Part shown: piece by piece, positions 26,807 to 37,400 of the stretch
Numbering within the stretch: the stretch's first letter is position 1
Layout of the letters: each line of letters begins with the position of its first letter
From: Nitrospirota bacterium
GTDB lineage: Bacteria > Nitrospirota > Thermodesulfovibrionia > SZUA-242
Length of the DNA: 58,817 nucleotides
Reading direction: 5' to 3'
Assembly (NCBI GenBank): GCA_016212095.1
Contig: JACRHH010000008.1
Location: forward strand, 1-58,817
Notes under the pieces: model-generated
The model's input: the letters and a program-made list of their open reading frames with translations, nothing else
What the model was told of the DNA's origin: nothing
Databases searched by the model: none
Translations under genes and position numbers: made by a program

Positions 26807-29700
26807 TTACGGACTACCATGCAAAATATTACGCGCATGAACTGAGCCGGGGAGGCGGCAGCGGCGTTGATCGGATAGGGCGCGCGCTATTCGATGCATG
26901 CGTTGATCTGAATCCGTATCAAATTGAAGCGGCGCTTTTCGCGCTACGTTCGCCCATTTCAAAAGGTGTGCTGCTTGCCGATGAAGTAGGCCTTGGCAAA
27001 ACCATTGAAGCCGGTCTTGTGCTCTGCCAATGCTGGGCGGAGCGCAAACGAAACCTGTTGGTTATCTGTCCGGCGTCCCTTCGCAAGCAATGGGCGCTCG
27101 AACTCTCTGAAAAGTTCAACTTGCCTTCTATTGTGCTGGATGCAAAAACATTCAACTATCAGCAGAGGAATGGCGCTCCCAATCCGTTCAGTGACAACCA
27201 GATCATTATCTGTTCCATGCACTACGCCTCAGGCAAGGCTGAAGACATCAAAGAAATTGCGTGGGATCTTGTTGTCATTGATGAAGCCCACAAGCTCCGC
27301 AATGCATATCGGGAGAGCAACCGGCTGGGTCAACGAATTCGCTGGGCTACCGAGGATCGCAAAAAACTTCTTCTGACAGCGACGCCCCTGCAAAATTCCC
27401 TGCTCGAACTGTTTGGACTTTCGACGTTGATCGATGATCGGCTTTTCGGAGATCTGGCATCATTCCGAACCCAATTCGTCAATAATGGCGGGGATACTTC
27501 CGGGCTGAGGGATCGACTGAGCACTTTCTGCTGGCGATCATTGCGTAGCCAGGTAGTTGAATTTGTGCGTTATACGGAACGAAAACTCATCACCCGCCCC
27601 TTTAAGCCGACAGAGCAGGAACACAGGCTCTACGAAGCTGTTTCCACTTATCTGCAGCGAGATGAAACATATGCGCTGCCGTCCGGCCAAAAGCATCTGC
27701 TGATTCTTCTTGTCCGCAAAGTTCTGGCATCTTCTCCCTATGCTGTTGCCGGAACGCTCGAAATCATGCGGGAGCGCCTTCTGAAGTTAAGAGAGGAAGC
27801 CAGGCAGAACGCAAATGCGCTGGAATTGCTGATTTCGGGCGAAGACATCGACGACGATCTTCTGGATGAAATTCTTACTGATGAAGAGGACAGCCTGATC
27901 GACGAAGAGGCCGAAACGCCTGAACAGGCAAAGGCATCACAGCCAAAGCAAATTGATCTGAAAAAACTCGAAGCCGAGATCAGCGAGCTGACCGACTACA
28001 TTCGATGGGCCAGGAGCCTTGGCGTAGACACCAAGACCAGAGCGCTTCTGAAAGCCCTGGATATAGGTTTCAGCAACATGGAAGACATGGGCGCGGCAAA
28101 AAAAGTGGTTATCTTTACGGAATCGAGGCGCACCCAGAATTGGCTGAAAGACTATCTTGAAGGAAATGGTTATGCCGGACAGGTGCTGACCTTTAACGGC
28201 ACCAACAAGGATGACGCCTCAGGCCGGATATACCAGGAGTGGCTGGCGGCCAACAAGGAAACCGGCCGGGCCGCAGGTTCCCGACAAGTCGATCTCAGGG
28301 CGGCTATAATCGACAGATTCAGGGAACAGGCAAGCATCCTGATCGCCACGGAAGCGGGGGCGGAAGGTCTGAATCTGCAGTTCTGCTCGGCAATCATCAA
28401 CTTTGACCTGCCATGGAATCCTCAACGGATCGAACAGCGGATCGGACGTTGTCACCGTTACGGGCAGAAGCACGACGTAGTGGTCATTAACTTCCTGAAC
28501 GAAAGGAACGAGGCCGACCGACGCGTTTATGAATTGCTGGAGCAAAAATTCAATCTGTTTACGGGCGTTTTCGGCGCCAGCGATGATGTTCTTGGCTCCA
28601 TTGAAGCCGGCGTGGATTTTGAGCGGCGCGTTCTGGAGATCTATCAGGGGTGTCGTGGCGAAGAAGAGATTCAGGCCGCATTCGAGAATCTGCGAGCCGA
28701 GCTGGACGAACAGATTCAGACCAGGATGCGCTTTACCCGAAAAATGCTGCTGGAGCATTTTGACGAAGACGTACACGACCGCCTGAAAGTCAATCTGGCC
28801 GGGACTCAGGAGCGGCTGGATCGTATTGGCCGCTTGTTCTGGGCCGTTACGCGGCACACGCTTCAGGCCCATGCCGATTTCGATGATGAGGGTTTATCTT
28901 TCTCGCTGAACAATAGCCCTGTTCCTCATGTTTCGACCGGCCGGTATCACCTGATATCCAAAACTCAGGAGAACACGTCCGGTGAATATCTTTACCGGCT
29001 AAGCCATCCTTTGGGTGAGCATGTGTTGTCTGCGGCCAAGGCAAGGATCTGCCCTCCGGCGGAAGTCGTATTCAATATGTCCGGTCACTCTACCCGCATC
29101 GCTTTGGTCGAGCGTCTCAAGGGAAAGTCCGGCTGGCTTCTTTTGCAACACCTGAAGATCAATTCCTTCGATTCCGAAGAGTATTTGCTATTCTCCGCTG
29201 TGGATGATTCGGGCAACAACATTGATCAGGAAACCTGCGAAAAATTGTTTATTTGCTGTGGCCGGGTCAATGGACAATTGGCAATGGTCAATGAACAATT
29301 GGGGAAAAGGCTTGAGGCGGATAGCGATCGACATATTAAGGCCACTCTGGCCCGCAACCTAGAGGAGAACAACCGCCATTTTTCCGAAGCGCGCGATCAG
29401 CTCGACAAGTGGGCGGAAGACATGGAAATGGCCGCGCAAAAAGAGTTAGACGACATGAAGCGCCAAATCCGCGACCTGCAACGCCGCAGCCGCCAGTCTC
29501 CTACCATGGAGGAGCAGCGCAGCCTGCAGGAAGAGATCGTGAAGCTTGAACGCAAAAAGCGCACACTGCGCGAAAGAATTTTTGACATCGAAGATAAAAT
29601 TACCGAGAAACGTGACCGCCTTGTGGAATCACTTGAAAAGCGCATGCAACAGAAAACAACAGTCACTCCGGTGTTCACCATCCGGTGGAAAGTCATTTAG
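26803..29700 (+). CDS. SNF2/RapA-like helicase of the defence operon
   Basis: The 965-residue SF2 protein has motif I DEVGLGKTIEAG at about residues 60-71, DEAH in VVIDEAHKLRN near 160, motif III LTATPLQNS near 195, and motifs V-VI in ATEAGAEGLNLQFC and QRIEQRIGRCHRYGQ near 520-560. An acidic insert lies around 345-380 and a long Lys/Arg/Glu coiled coil near the C-terminus (855-945). Such enzymes translocate on double-stranded DNA without strand separation. The gene overlaps the HTH gene by 4 bp and is followed by the methyltransferase gene. Confidence 0.92.
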   Translation: MITDYHAKYYAHELSRGGGSGVDRIGRALFDACVDLNPYQIEAALFALRSPISKGVLLADEVGLGKTIEAGLVLCQCWAERKRNLLVICPASLRKQWALELSEKFNLPSIVLDAKTFNYQQRNGAPNPFSDNQIIICSMHYASGKAEDIKEIAWDLVVIDEAHKLRNAYRESNRLGQRIRWATEDRKKLLLTATPLQNSLLELFGLSTLIDDRLFGDLASFRTQFVNNGGDTSGLRDRLSTFCWRSLRSQVVEFVRYTERKLITRPFKPTEQEHRLYEAVSTYLQRDETYALPSGQKHLLILLVRKVLASSPYAVAGTLEIMRERLLKLREEARQNANALELLISGEDIDDDLLDEILTDEEDSLIDEEAETPEQAKASQPKQIDLKKLEAEISELTDYIRWARSLGVDTKTRALLKALDIGFSNMEDMGAAKKVVIFTESRRTQNWLKDYLEGNGYAGQVLTFNGTNKDDASGRIYQEWLAANKETGRAAGSRQVDLRAAIIDRFREQASILIATEAGAEGLNLQFCSAIINFDLPWNPQRIEQRIGRCHRYGQKHDVVVINFLNERNEADRRVYELLEQKFNLFTGVFGASDDVLGSIEAGVDFERRVLEIYQGCRGEEEIQAAFENLRAELDEQIQTRMRFTRKMLLEHFDEDVHDRLKVNLAGTQERLDRIGRLFWAVTRHTLQAHADFDDEGLSFSLNNSPVPHVSTGRYHLISKTQENTSGEYLYRLSHPLGEHVLSAAKARICPPAEVVFNMSGHSTRIALVERLKGKSGWLLLQHLKINSFDSEEYLLFSAVDDSGNNIDQETCEKLFICCGRVNGQLAMVNEQLGKRLEADSDRHIKATLARNLEENNRHFSEARDQLDKWAEDMEMAAQKELDDMKRQIRDLQRRSRQSPTMEEQRSLQEEIVKLERKKRTLRERIFDIEDKITEKRDRLVESLEKRMQQKTTVTPVFTIRWKVI

Positions 29701-29709
29701 GGGCCAAAG

Positions 29710-29817
29710 ATGGACGCCAATGAGCATTCCTGACAAACCGACCAGCAGCAGGCAAAATACCGCCTGACCGCCAAAGGTCACGATATTTTTAAGCGATTGA
29801 AGAAGGAGAACCAATAA
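29710..29817 (+). pseudogene. Mini-ORF interrupted by an in-frame TGA
   Basis: In the same frame as the helicase, and just after its TAG, an ATG at 29710 opens a 35-codon frame with a TGA at codon 8 (29731-29733). It continues as QTDQQQAKYRLTAKGHDIF and KRLKKENQ to a TAA at 29815. The stop lies one base before the methyltransferase ATG. The second half reads like the end of a real protein, so this may be a decayed small gene or helicase tail. I do not recognise it. Confidence 0.35.
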
Positions 29818-29818
29818 T

Positions 29819-32800
29819 ATGCCCAGCGCCGAACAACTTCGCAGCCGCCTTCTGAAAAAGCTCTCCGAGCTGTTTCAGCTTAATCAGCCGGATCTTGACT
29901 TCGGTTTTTACCGCATCATGCATGCCAAGGCGAATGAAGTGCAGGCATTCATCGAAACCGATCTGCTCAAAATCGTGGCCGATGCTTTCGGTCAGGTCGA
30001 TGACGCTCGAAAAGCTGAATTAAAGGCCAAAATCGACAGGGAATTTGCGGCTGCCAAAGAATACGGCGTCGCTGACCCCGAAAACTCTCCCAAGGTCAAA
30101 GAGGCTCAAGCCGCCTACGATGCCGCCAAGGATACCGCCGGCGCCGAGGCGGACGTGTATGACCACCTTTACCGCTTTTTCGAGCGCTACTACGACGATG
30201 GCGATTTCATCTCCCGCCGCTATTACACCCGCGAGACTTCCGGCAAGGCAGCGCCCTTCGCCGTGCCATACAACGGCGAGGAAGTTAAATTGCACTGGGC
30301 CAACGCCGATCAGTATTACATCAAGTCGGCGGAGTACTTCTCAAATTATACGTTTGATCTGCGGAACGCCAAAGAAGTGCAGGCGCTGAAGGGGAGCCTG
30401 GACTTTGGCGAAGACAAGCCACTCAAGGTTCATTTCCGGGTTGTAGATGCCAGCGAGGGCGAGCATGGCAACGTGAAAGCCTCTGAAGCCAATAAGCGTT
30501 TTTTCATTCTCCACGCCGACAAACCGTTGGATGTGAACGAGAATGGCGAGTTGGTCGTTAATTTCGAGTACCGGCCCGATCCGGAAAAATCAGGGCAGGA
30601 AAACACCTGGCGGGACAAACGCAATGCCGAGGCCGTGGAAACCATTCTGGAGCGGCTTCAGTCCATAACCCAAACAGATGACGAACAAGGCAAGGCGCTG
30701 GCCGAGTATCCGGGCCTGTTGAAAGTTCCCGCGCCCACCGAAAGCGACAAGAAGCGCCCCGTGCTGGCCAAGTACGTGAACCAGTACACCGCCCGCAATA
30801 CCATGGACTATTTCATCCACAAGGATCTGGGCGGCTTTCTGCGCCGGGAGCTGGACTTCTACATCAAGAACGAAGTCATGCGCCTCGATGACATCGAAAA
30901 CGCCGAAGCCCCTGCGGTTGAAAGCTACTTGGCCAAGATCAAGGTGCTGCGCAAGATCGCGGGCAAGCTGATCGACTTTCTGGCCCAGCTTGAGGATTTC
31001 CAGAAAAAGCTCTGGCTCAAGAAGAAGTTCATTATTGAAACCAACTACTGCGTCACCCTCGACCGTGTTCCGGAGGAGCTGTATCCGGAAATTGCGGCTA
31101 ATGGCGCGCAGATTGAGGACTGGATCAAGCTGTTTGCGATTGATGAGATTCAGGCCGATCTGCATAACCCCGGTTTCTCGCGGCCAATGACGACCGAGTT
31201 CCTCAAGGCCAACAACAAGCTGGTGCTGGATACCCGGTTTTTCGATGAAAGCTTCAAGGCACGGCTGGTGGCGTCGATTGAGAACTTCGATGAGCAGTGC
31301 GATGGCCTGCTGGTTCACTCGGAGAATTTTCAGGCGTTGAACCTGTTGCAGGAACGGTATCGAGAGCAGGTGAAGTGCGTGTATATCGATCCGCCATATA
31401 ACACTTCAGAAAACGCATTTATTTATAAAAACGCCTACAAACACTCTTCCTGGCTTTCCATGATGGCCAACGGACTGGGTATTGCCCCGGCTCTAATGCC
31501 TAAATCCGGTATTCTAATGGGCGCTATCGATGACACGGAACATTCGAATCTAAAGACACTGCTGTCTCATACCTTTGGCGATGATAATTATGTCGGCACA
31601 ATTGCAGCGGAAGTAAATCCAGCTGGGCAAAATATTAGACCTAATGTCCCTGCCAGAAGCCATGATTACTTTCATATTTTTGCCAAAGACATCGAAGCAA
31701 TCAGCATGGTTCTACGCGGACTTACACCTGAGGAGAGAAAGCAATATAAGGAAAAAGACAGTAAAGGCCATTTCTACTGGGACAACCTCCGTCGCAGAGG
31801 GGGCAACTCACGCCCAACAGACAGGCCAAAACAATGGTTCCCTCTATTTGTTAAAGGCAAGAAAGTCCGCGTGCCGGAAATGAAATGGAGTGATTCTGAT
31901 AAGAAATGGATAGTAAAGGAAGCACCGAATAATGATGAAACGGAAGTTTGGCCGATTGATCCCAAAGGAGAAGAAAGGATTTGGCGTGTCAATCCGGATG
32001 GTGCATGTAGCAGAATTGCCTATGATGAAATTTCGGTAATCGATAAGGCTGGAAGGCAAGAAGTCTCATTGAAGTCACGTGAACCAGAGGGCAAGAAACC
32101 CAAAACCCTTTGGTCGGAATCAAAATACTCAGCCACTTCCCATGGCACAAAGCTGCTACTGGACATTCTCGGAACTGGGTTGCATTTTAGTTATCCGAAA
32201 TCAATTCATCTTACTACTGATGCCATAAGGTATTGGGCAGATGAAACTGCTTTGGTTTTGGACTTTTTTGCTGGGTCGGGAACTACTGGCCATTCAGTAA
32301 TTAACCTTAATCGAGAGGATGAAGGTTGCAGGAAATACGTTCTAGTTGAAATGGGGAGCTATTTTGAAACCACCCTCAAACCGCGTATTGCAAAAATCAT
32401 ATATTCCGACAGCTGGAAGAACGGTAAACCCGTTGAACGTGGAGCAGGTATCTCCCACTGCTTCAAATACATCCGCCTCGAATCCTACGAAGACACGCTA
32501 AACAACCTGCGAATGGACGAAAACCCGGCTCGCCAGAAGGCGGTGACCGCGAACGCCGGATTAAAGGAAGACTACATGCTCCGCTACATGCTGAATGTGG
32601 AAACCCGTGGCAGCCAGTCGCTCTTGAACATCGACGCCTTTGCCGATCCGACAGCCTACACCCTCGAAGTCAAAAAGCCGGGAACTGACGAGTACGCCAC
32701 CCGTTCGGTGGATTTGATCGAGACATTCAACTACCTGATCGGCCTGCGCGTGCTGCACACGTCCGCGCCGCAGACCTTCGGCGCTGCCTTCAAACGCATC

Positions 32801-33175
32801 CACGACCCGGAATTGCCCGAAGATCAGCACACCAAGCTGGTGGTTGACGGCAAGATTCGGCAGGACGCCGACGGCCCGTGGTGGTTTCGGAAAGTCGAAG
32901 GCTGGGTTCCGCAAGACCCGGCCAACCCGAATAACGACCAGAGAGAGAACGCGCTGATCGTCTGGCGCAGGCTCACCGGCAACCTTGAGCAGGACAACCT
33001 GATGCTGGATGAATGGTTCCAGAAAAACCGCATCAGCACCCGCGACTTCGAGTTCGACACCATCTACGTCAACGGCAGCAACAATCTGCCCAACCTTAAA
33101 TTGGACGATGAAAACTGGAAAGTCCGCCTCATCGAAGAAGAATTCATGAAGCGCATGTGGGATGTGGAGGGATGA
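29819..33175 (+). CDS. Very large type III-like (Mod) DNA methyltransferase
   Basis: The 1118-residue protein has the beta-class order: catalytic DPPYNT at residue 524 and the AdoMet motif FFAGSGTTGHS at about 816. Type III Mod proteins have the same order but are usually 550-700 residues. The extra length is a 500-residue N-terminal region (starting MPSAEQLRSRLLKKLSELF) and a 250-residue C-terminal region. It is predicted to be an N6-adenine methylase. The segment between the two motifs is clearly AT-richer than both flanks, suggesting a swapped target-recognition domain. GGAG lies ten bases upstream of the ATG. The stop overlaps the next gene's ATG. Confidence 0.9.
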   Translation: MPSAEQLRSRLLKKLSELFQLNQPDLDFGFYRIMHAKANEVQAFIETDLLKIVADAFGQVDDARKAELKAKIDREFAAAKEYGVADPENSPKVKEAQAAYDAAKDTAGAEADVYDHLYRFFERYYDDGDFISRRYYTRETSGKAAPFAVPYNGEEVKLHWANADQYYIKSAEYFSNYTFDLRNAKEVQALKGSLDFGEDKPLKVHFRVVDASEGEHGNVKASEANKRFFILHADKPLDVNENGELVVNFEYRPDPEKSGQENTWRDKRNAEAVETILERLQSITQTDDEQGKALAEYPGLLKVPAPTESDKKRPVLAKYVNQYTARNTMDYFIHKDLGGFLRRELDFYIKNEVMRLDDIENAEAPAVESYLAKIKVLRKIAGKLIDFLAQLEDFQKKLWLKKKFIIETNYCVTLDRVPEELYPEIAANGAQIEDWIKLFAIDEIQADLHNPGFSRPMTTEFLKANNKLVLDTRFFDESFKARLVASIENFDEQCDGLLVHSENFQALNLLQERYREQVKCVYIDPPYNTSENAFIYKNAYKHSSWLSMMANGLGIAPALMPKSGILMGAIDDTEHSNLKTLLSHTFGDDNYVGTIAAEVNPAGQNIRPNVPARSHDYFHIFAKDIEAISMVLRGLTPEERKQYKEKDSKGHFYWDNLRRRGGNSRPTDRPKQWFPLFVKGKKVRVPEMKWSDSDKKWIVKEAPNNDETEVWPIDPKGEERIWRVNPDGACSRIAYDEISVIDKAGRQEVSLKSREPEGKKPKTLWSESKYSATSHGTKLLLDILGTGLHFSYPKSIHLTTDAIRYWADETALVLDFFAGSGTTGHSVINLNREDEGCRKYVLVEMGSYFETTLKPRIAKIIYSDSWKNGKPVERGAGISHCFKYIRLESYEDTLNNLRMDENPARQKAVTANAGLKEDYMLRYMLNVETRGSQSLLNIDAFADPTAYTLEVKKPGTDEYATRSVDLIETFNYLIGLRVLHTSAPQTFGAAFKRIHDPELPEDQHTKLVVDGKIRQDADGPWWFRKVEGWVPQDPANPNNDQRENALIVWRRLTGNLEQDNLMLDEWFQKNRISTRDFEFDTIYVNGSNNLPNLKLDDENWKVRLIEEEFMKRMWDVEG

Positions 33176-34410
33176 GCAGCAACAAAAATCACGAAAAGAA
33201 GCCTTTGATATGGCCGGAAGGCGATTCGCTGTTTCATCGCGTCGCTTCCATCCTCGATCAGGCGCGGGGCAATGTCGTCCGGTCGGTCAACTCCAACATG
33301 GTGCTGGCCTACTGGCTGATCGGACGGGAGATTGTGCTTGAGCTGCAAGGCGGCGAAGATCGGGCCGAGTATGGCAGGAAAATCGTCGAAACTCTCTCCG
33401 CCAAGTTGACAAAACGGTATGGCAAAGGTTTTTCAACGACCAATTTGTGGGATTGCAGGCAGTTTTATCAAGCCTATGCCGGACGCCCGGCAATTCTCCA
33501 CCCGACGGGCGGAGAATTGGCCGACACTGTAATACTCTCCCAGACAGGAAGAGAATCGCAGGTTGTAGAGATTTGTCACCTGCCGGGTGACGAATCCACG
33601 GGCAAAGCAATTCAGTACCCAACGGGTAGCGAATTTCAGCATGGCTTCTCTCCACAACTCTCTTGGTCTCACTACCGCGCCCTGATGCGTGTGCAGGATG
33701 AGAACGCCCGTGCCTTTTACGAACAGGAAGCCATTGAATGCGGCTGGAGCAAGACTCAGCTTGAGCGGCAGATACAATCTTCCTGCTATAATCGCATTCT
33801 CGCCAACCGGGGCGAGGCCGGGTTGGTTGCAACCGATCGGGAGCGGCTGCAAGGCGAGCCGGTTCCGCCTGAACATATCCTGAAATCCCCCTATGTGCTG
33901 GAATTTCTCGATCTGCCGGACTCCACGGCGCTTCATGAAAGCGTCCTGGAGCAAGCGATTATCAATAATCTGCAAGCCTTTCTGCTGGAACTGGGCAAGG
34001 GCTTTTCTTTCGTCGCCCGCCAGAAGCATATCCGTTTCGACGATGACGACTTTTACGTTGACTTGGTCTTTTACAACTTCATCCTCAAGTGCTTTCTGCT
34101 CATCGACCTCAAGATCGGCAAGCTGACACACCGCGATGTCGGCCAGATGGACGGCTATGTCCGGCTGTTTGAAGATCGATTCAAGGTGGCTGGTGATAAT
34201 CCTACCATCGGGCTGATTCTCTGCTCCGGCAAAAGCGAAGCCGTGGCAAGATATTCGGTATTGAGCGAAGGACGCCAGATATTTGCCTCGAAATACCTGC
34301 AATTTCTTCCCAGTGAGCAGGATTTGCGTTTGGAAATAGAGAAAGAGCGACAACTCATTGAAACCGCAATCGAGGAGCGCAAGGAGGGCGGTGCATATGG
34401 CCAAGCGTAA
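33172..34410 (+). CDS. DUF1016/YhcG-type PD-(D/E)XK nuclease
   Basis: In 412 residues this shows the YhcG layout. The N-terminal domain has YWLIGREIVLELQGG, YGRKIVETLSAKL and GFSTTNLW, then FSPQLSWSHYRALMRV. The C-terminal nuclease domain has ILKSPYVLEFLDLP, FVDL-type YVDLVFYN and IDLKIGKLTH. The catalytic Asp and D-x-K are intact. The family acts as a nuclease, often next to restriction genes. The ATG overlaps the methyltransferase stop (ATGA), and the 3' end overlaps the Res gene by 14 bp, so it is part of the same translational unit. Confidence 0.9.
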   Translation: MSSNKNHEKKPLIWPEGDSLFHRVASILDQARGNVVRSVNSNMVLAYWLIGREIVLELQGGEDRAEYGRKIVETLSAKLTKRYGKGFSTTNLWDCRQFYQAYAGRPAILHPTGGELADTVILSQTGRESQVVEICHLPGDESTGKAIQYPTGSEFQHGFSPQLSWSHYRALMRVQDENARAFYEQEAIECGWSKTQLERQIQSSCYNRILANRGEAGLVATDRERLQGEPVPPEHILKSPYVLEFLDLPDSTALHESVLEQAIINNLQAFLLELGKGFSFVARQKHIRFDDDDFYVDLVFYNFILKCFLLIDLKIGKLTHRDVGQMDGYVRLFEDRFKVAGDNPTIGLILCSGKSEAVARYSVLSEGRQIFASKYLQFLPSEQDLRLEIEKERQLIETAIEERKEGGAYGQA

Positions 34411-37400
34411 ACCCGCGGGGCCAAAGCAACACGCCTTCCGGAACAAGCTGGTCTTGAACCAGTGGCTGGTCAGCCTGTTCGGCATTGATCCGCTGATTGA
34501 GCATAAAGTGAATGGCACGGTGGTTCGCCCCTTTCACAAATTGGCCGAACCGATCCGTGATCCGCGTCTGGAGGGTTTGGACAAGGACAATCTGCATTTC
34601 TTCTACCATCATCTTGGCGATAGCCCGCTGTTCAGCTATGCCGATCCGACAGCGGAAATGCCGGGTTTTCGAATCAATCGGGATATGCTTCTGACCTACG
34701 AGCAGAGCATCGTTCGCCATACCCAAACCATCAACGAAAAGCGCCGCCGCCCGGTTGTCTGGAAATACTACCAGTGGCTGACCCTGCTTTTCGTCGAGAT
34801 ATACCTTGACCGCTTCTTCAGCAACCGCGACGGAATGCTTGCCGATCTCAATGACTTTGTTGAGCGCTTTAACCGCCACCGGGCTGATTACGCTGAGGTT
34901 CCGGCCTATAACGAGGACGATCTCAACAAGCTCTGCCTTCAGAACGCCACCGGCAGCGGCAAGACGCTGCTTATGCATGTCAACCTGCTGCAATACCGCC
35001 ACTATGCCGTTAAACACGGCAAAGACAAGGAACTGTCCCGTGTCATCCTGCTTACGCCCAACGAGCGGCTAAGCGAGCAGCACATTGCCGAGTTCAGGGA
35101 AAGCGACATCTCCGCCGACAGCTACCTGCAATCCCGTGGCGGCTTGTTCGCCGTTGCCAAAGGGCTTGAACGGGTGGATGTGCTGGAAATCACCAAGCTG
35201 GCCGACAAGGAAGGCCCCCAACAGATAGCCACCCGCAGCCTTGGCGATCAGAATCTCCTTCTGGTGGATGAAGGCCATCGCGGAATGAGCGGCAAGGAGG
35301 AAGGCGTCTGGTTCACCCGGCGATCCGATCTTTGCGCCAAGGGATTTACCTTCGAGTATTCGGCGACCTTCGAGCAGGCCGTAAAGGCGTCGGGCAACTC
35401 CGACTTCGAGAACAGTTACGCAAAAACCATTGTCTTCGATTATTCCTACCGATGGTTTTATGAGGACGGGTTCGGCAAGGATTATCAAATACTGAACCTT
35501 CCGGGGGCATTTAAAGAGACCCAATCCATCTACATGACCGCGTGCCTGCTCAAGTTTTACCAACAGCTTCGGATTTACGAAGAACAAACCAAAGATTTTG
35601 AGCCGTTCAACTTGGAGAAACCGCTGTGGGTATTTGTCGGCAGCACGGTTGTCAAAGAAAAAACTGACAAAAAAACCGGGAAAAAGACTTCAACGTTCGA
35701 TCCCGAATCATCTGCGGTATCCGATGTGGCGCTTATTATCCAGTTTGTTGCCGACTTTCTGGACAATCAGCAAGCGGCAGTTCGCCGGATTAACGAGATT
35801 CTGACCGGCAAAGGGCAGGATACGGGCCTGCTGGACAAGGACGGCAACGACATCTTTGCCGGGGCCTTTGCCTATCTTGCCCGATCAATGAATGCCGGTG
35901 AAACCATTGAGGCCCTCTATCGGGACATTCTTGCCCGGCTGTTCAACAACGCGGCGGGCGGCCATCTCTCACTGGATCGGGTCAAAGGGGAATCCGGCGA
36001 AGTGGCGCTGCGAGTGGGGACATCCGAAACGCCGTTTGGACTGATCAATGTGGGCGATGCCAAAAGCCTATGCGACCATGTGGCCGAAGTGGCTGCCCAG
36101 AACGGCACGCTCCTGACGGTGGACGACAGCGACTTTTCGGAAGCCATGTTTGCTTCTGTGAAGGATTCCACATCTCCGGTCAATCTGCTGATCGGCTCCA
36201 AGAAGTTTGTTGAAGGCTGGGATTGCTGGCGGGTCAGCACCTTGGGGTTGATGCACGTGGGACGCTCGGAAGGCTCCCAGATTATCCAGTTGTTCGGACG
36301 CGGCGTCCGTTTGAAGGGTTACGAGTGGAGCCTTAAACGAAGCGGTCATTCCCATGCCCCGGTTCGGCCTCCGACATTTATTGAAGAGTTGGAAACCCTG
36401 AACGTCTTTGGCATCGAAGCGGACTTTATGGAAAAATTCCGCGAGTTCCTGAAAGAAGAAGGACTTTCCGGCAACGAGCGGCGCAAGATCATTCATATTC
36501 CGCTTAACGTCACCTACGACTTCGGCAAGAAACTCCAGATTCTGCGGCCAAAGCACAAGGCCTCCGACGGTAAGGAATATGACTTCAAGAAGGATGCGCC
36601 AGTTCCTGCCGTTGGCGAGATACCGGATTATATGACACAAAACAGAGTGGTGGCCGACTGGTATCCACGGATTCAAGCCATACAGTCAAAGGGAACTGCC
36701 TTGGTTACCCAAAAGGACAGGGCAATTCTGCGTGAACACCATCTTGCCTTGCTGGATTACGACACGCTCTTTTTTGAGCTGGAGCGGTTCAGGCGTGAGC
36801 GAAGCTGGCACAACCTCAACGTATCCAAAGACGGTATCTACCGACTGCTCAAAGATCCAAGCTGGTACACGCTTTATCTGCCGGAAACCAGGCTGAATCC
36901 AACGAGCTTTGACGGCGTACTCCTTTTGCAGCAGGTGGCGTCTGAGCTTCTGAAGCGGTACTGCGATCACTACTACAACTATCGCAAACGCGAGTACATC
37001 GAGCCGCGTCTTGAACTGCGCGACCTGACTCCGGATGATGACAACATCCCGCGGGAGGAATGCTACCAGCTCATCGTTGATGGCGATGAAGAACAGGTCA
37101 TCCAGGGAATTCAGCAGATCAAGAAGGATCTGGAACAGAAGAAGGATGATCTGCTGACGGTTGGCGATCTGAACGCCTGCAATTTCGGCAAGCACCTGTT
37201 CCAGCCGCTCTTTCACGTCCGGCGCGGAGGGAAAATCACAATTCTTCCCGTGGCCATCAATGAAAGCGAGTACCAGTTTGTCACCGACCTGAAAACTTGG
37301 TCCAACGACCACAAGTCCACTCTAGAAGAAAACGGAATTGAACTTTTCCTGCTCAGGAACATGAGCCGTGGCAAAGGCGTGGGCTTCTTCGAGGCGGGCA

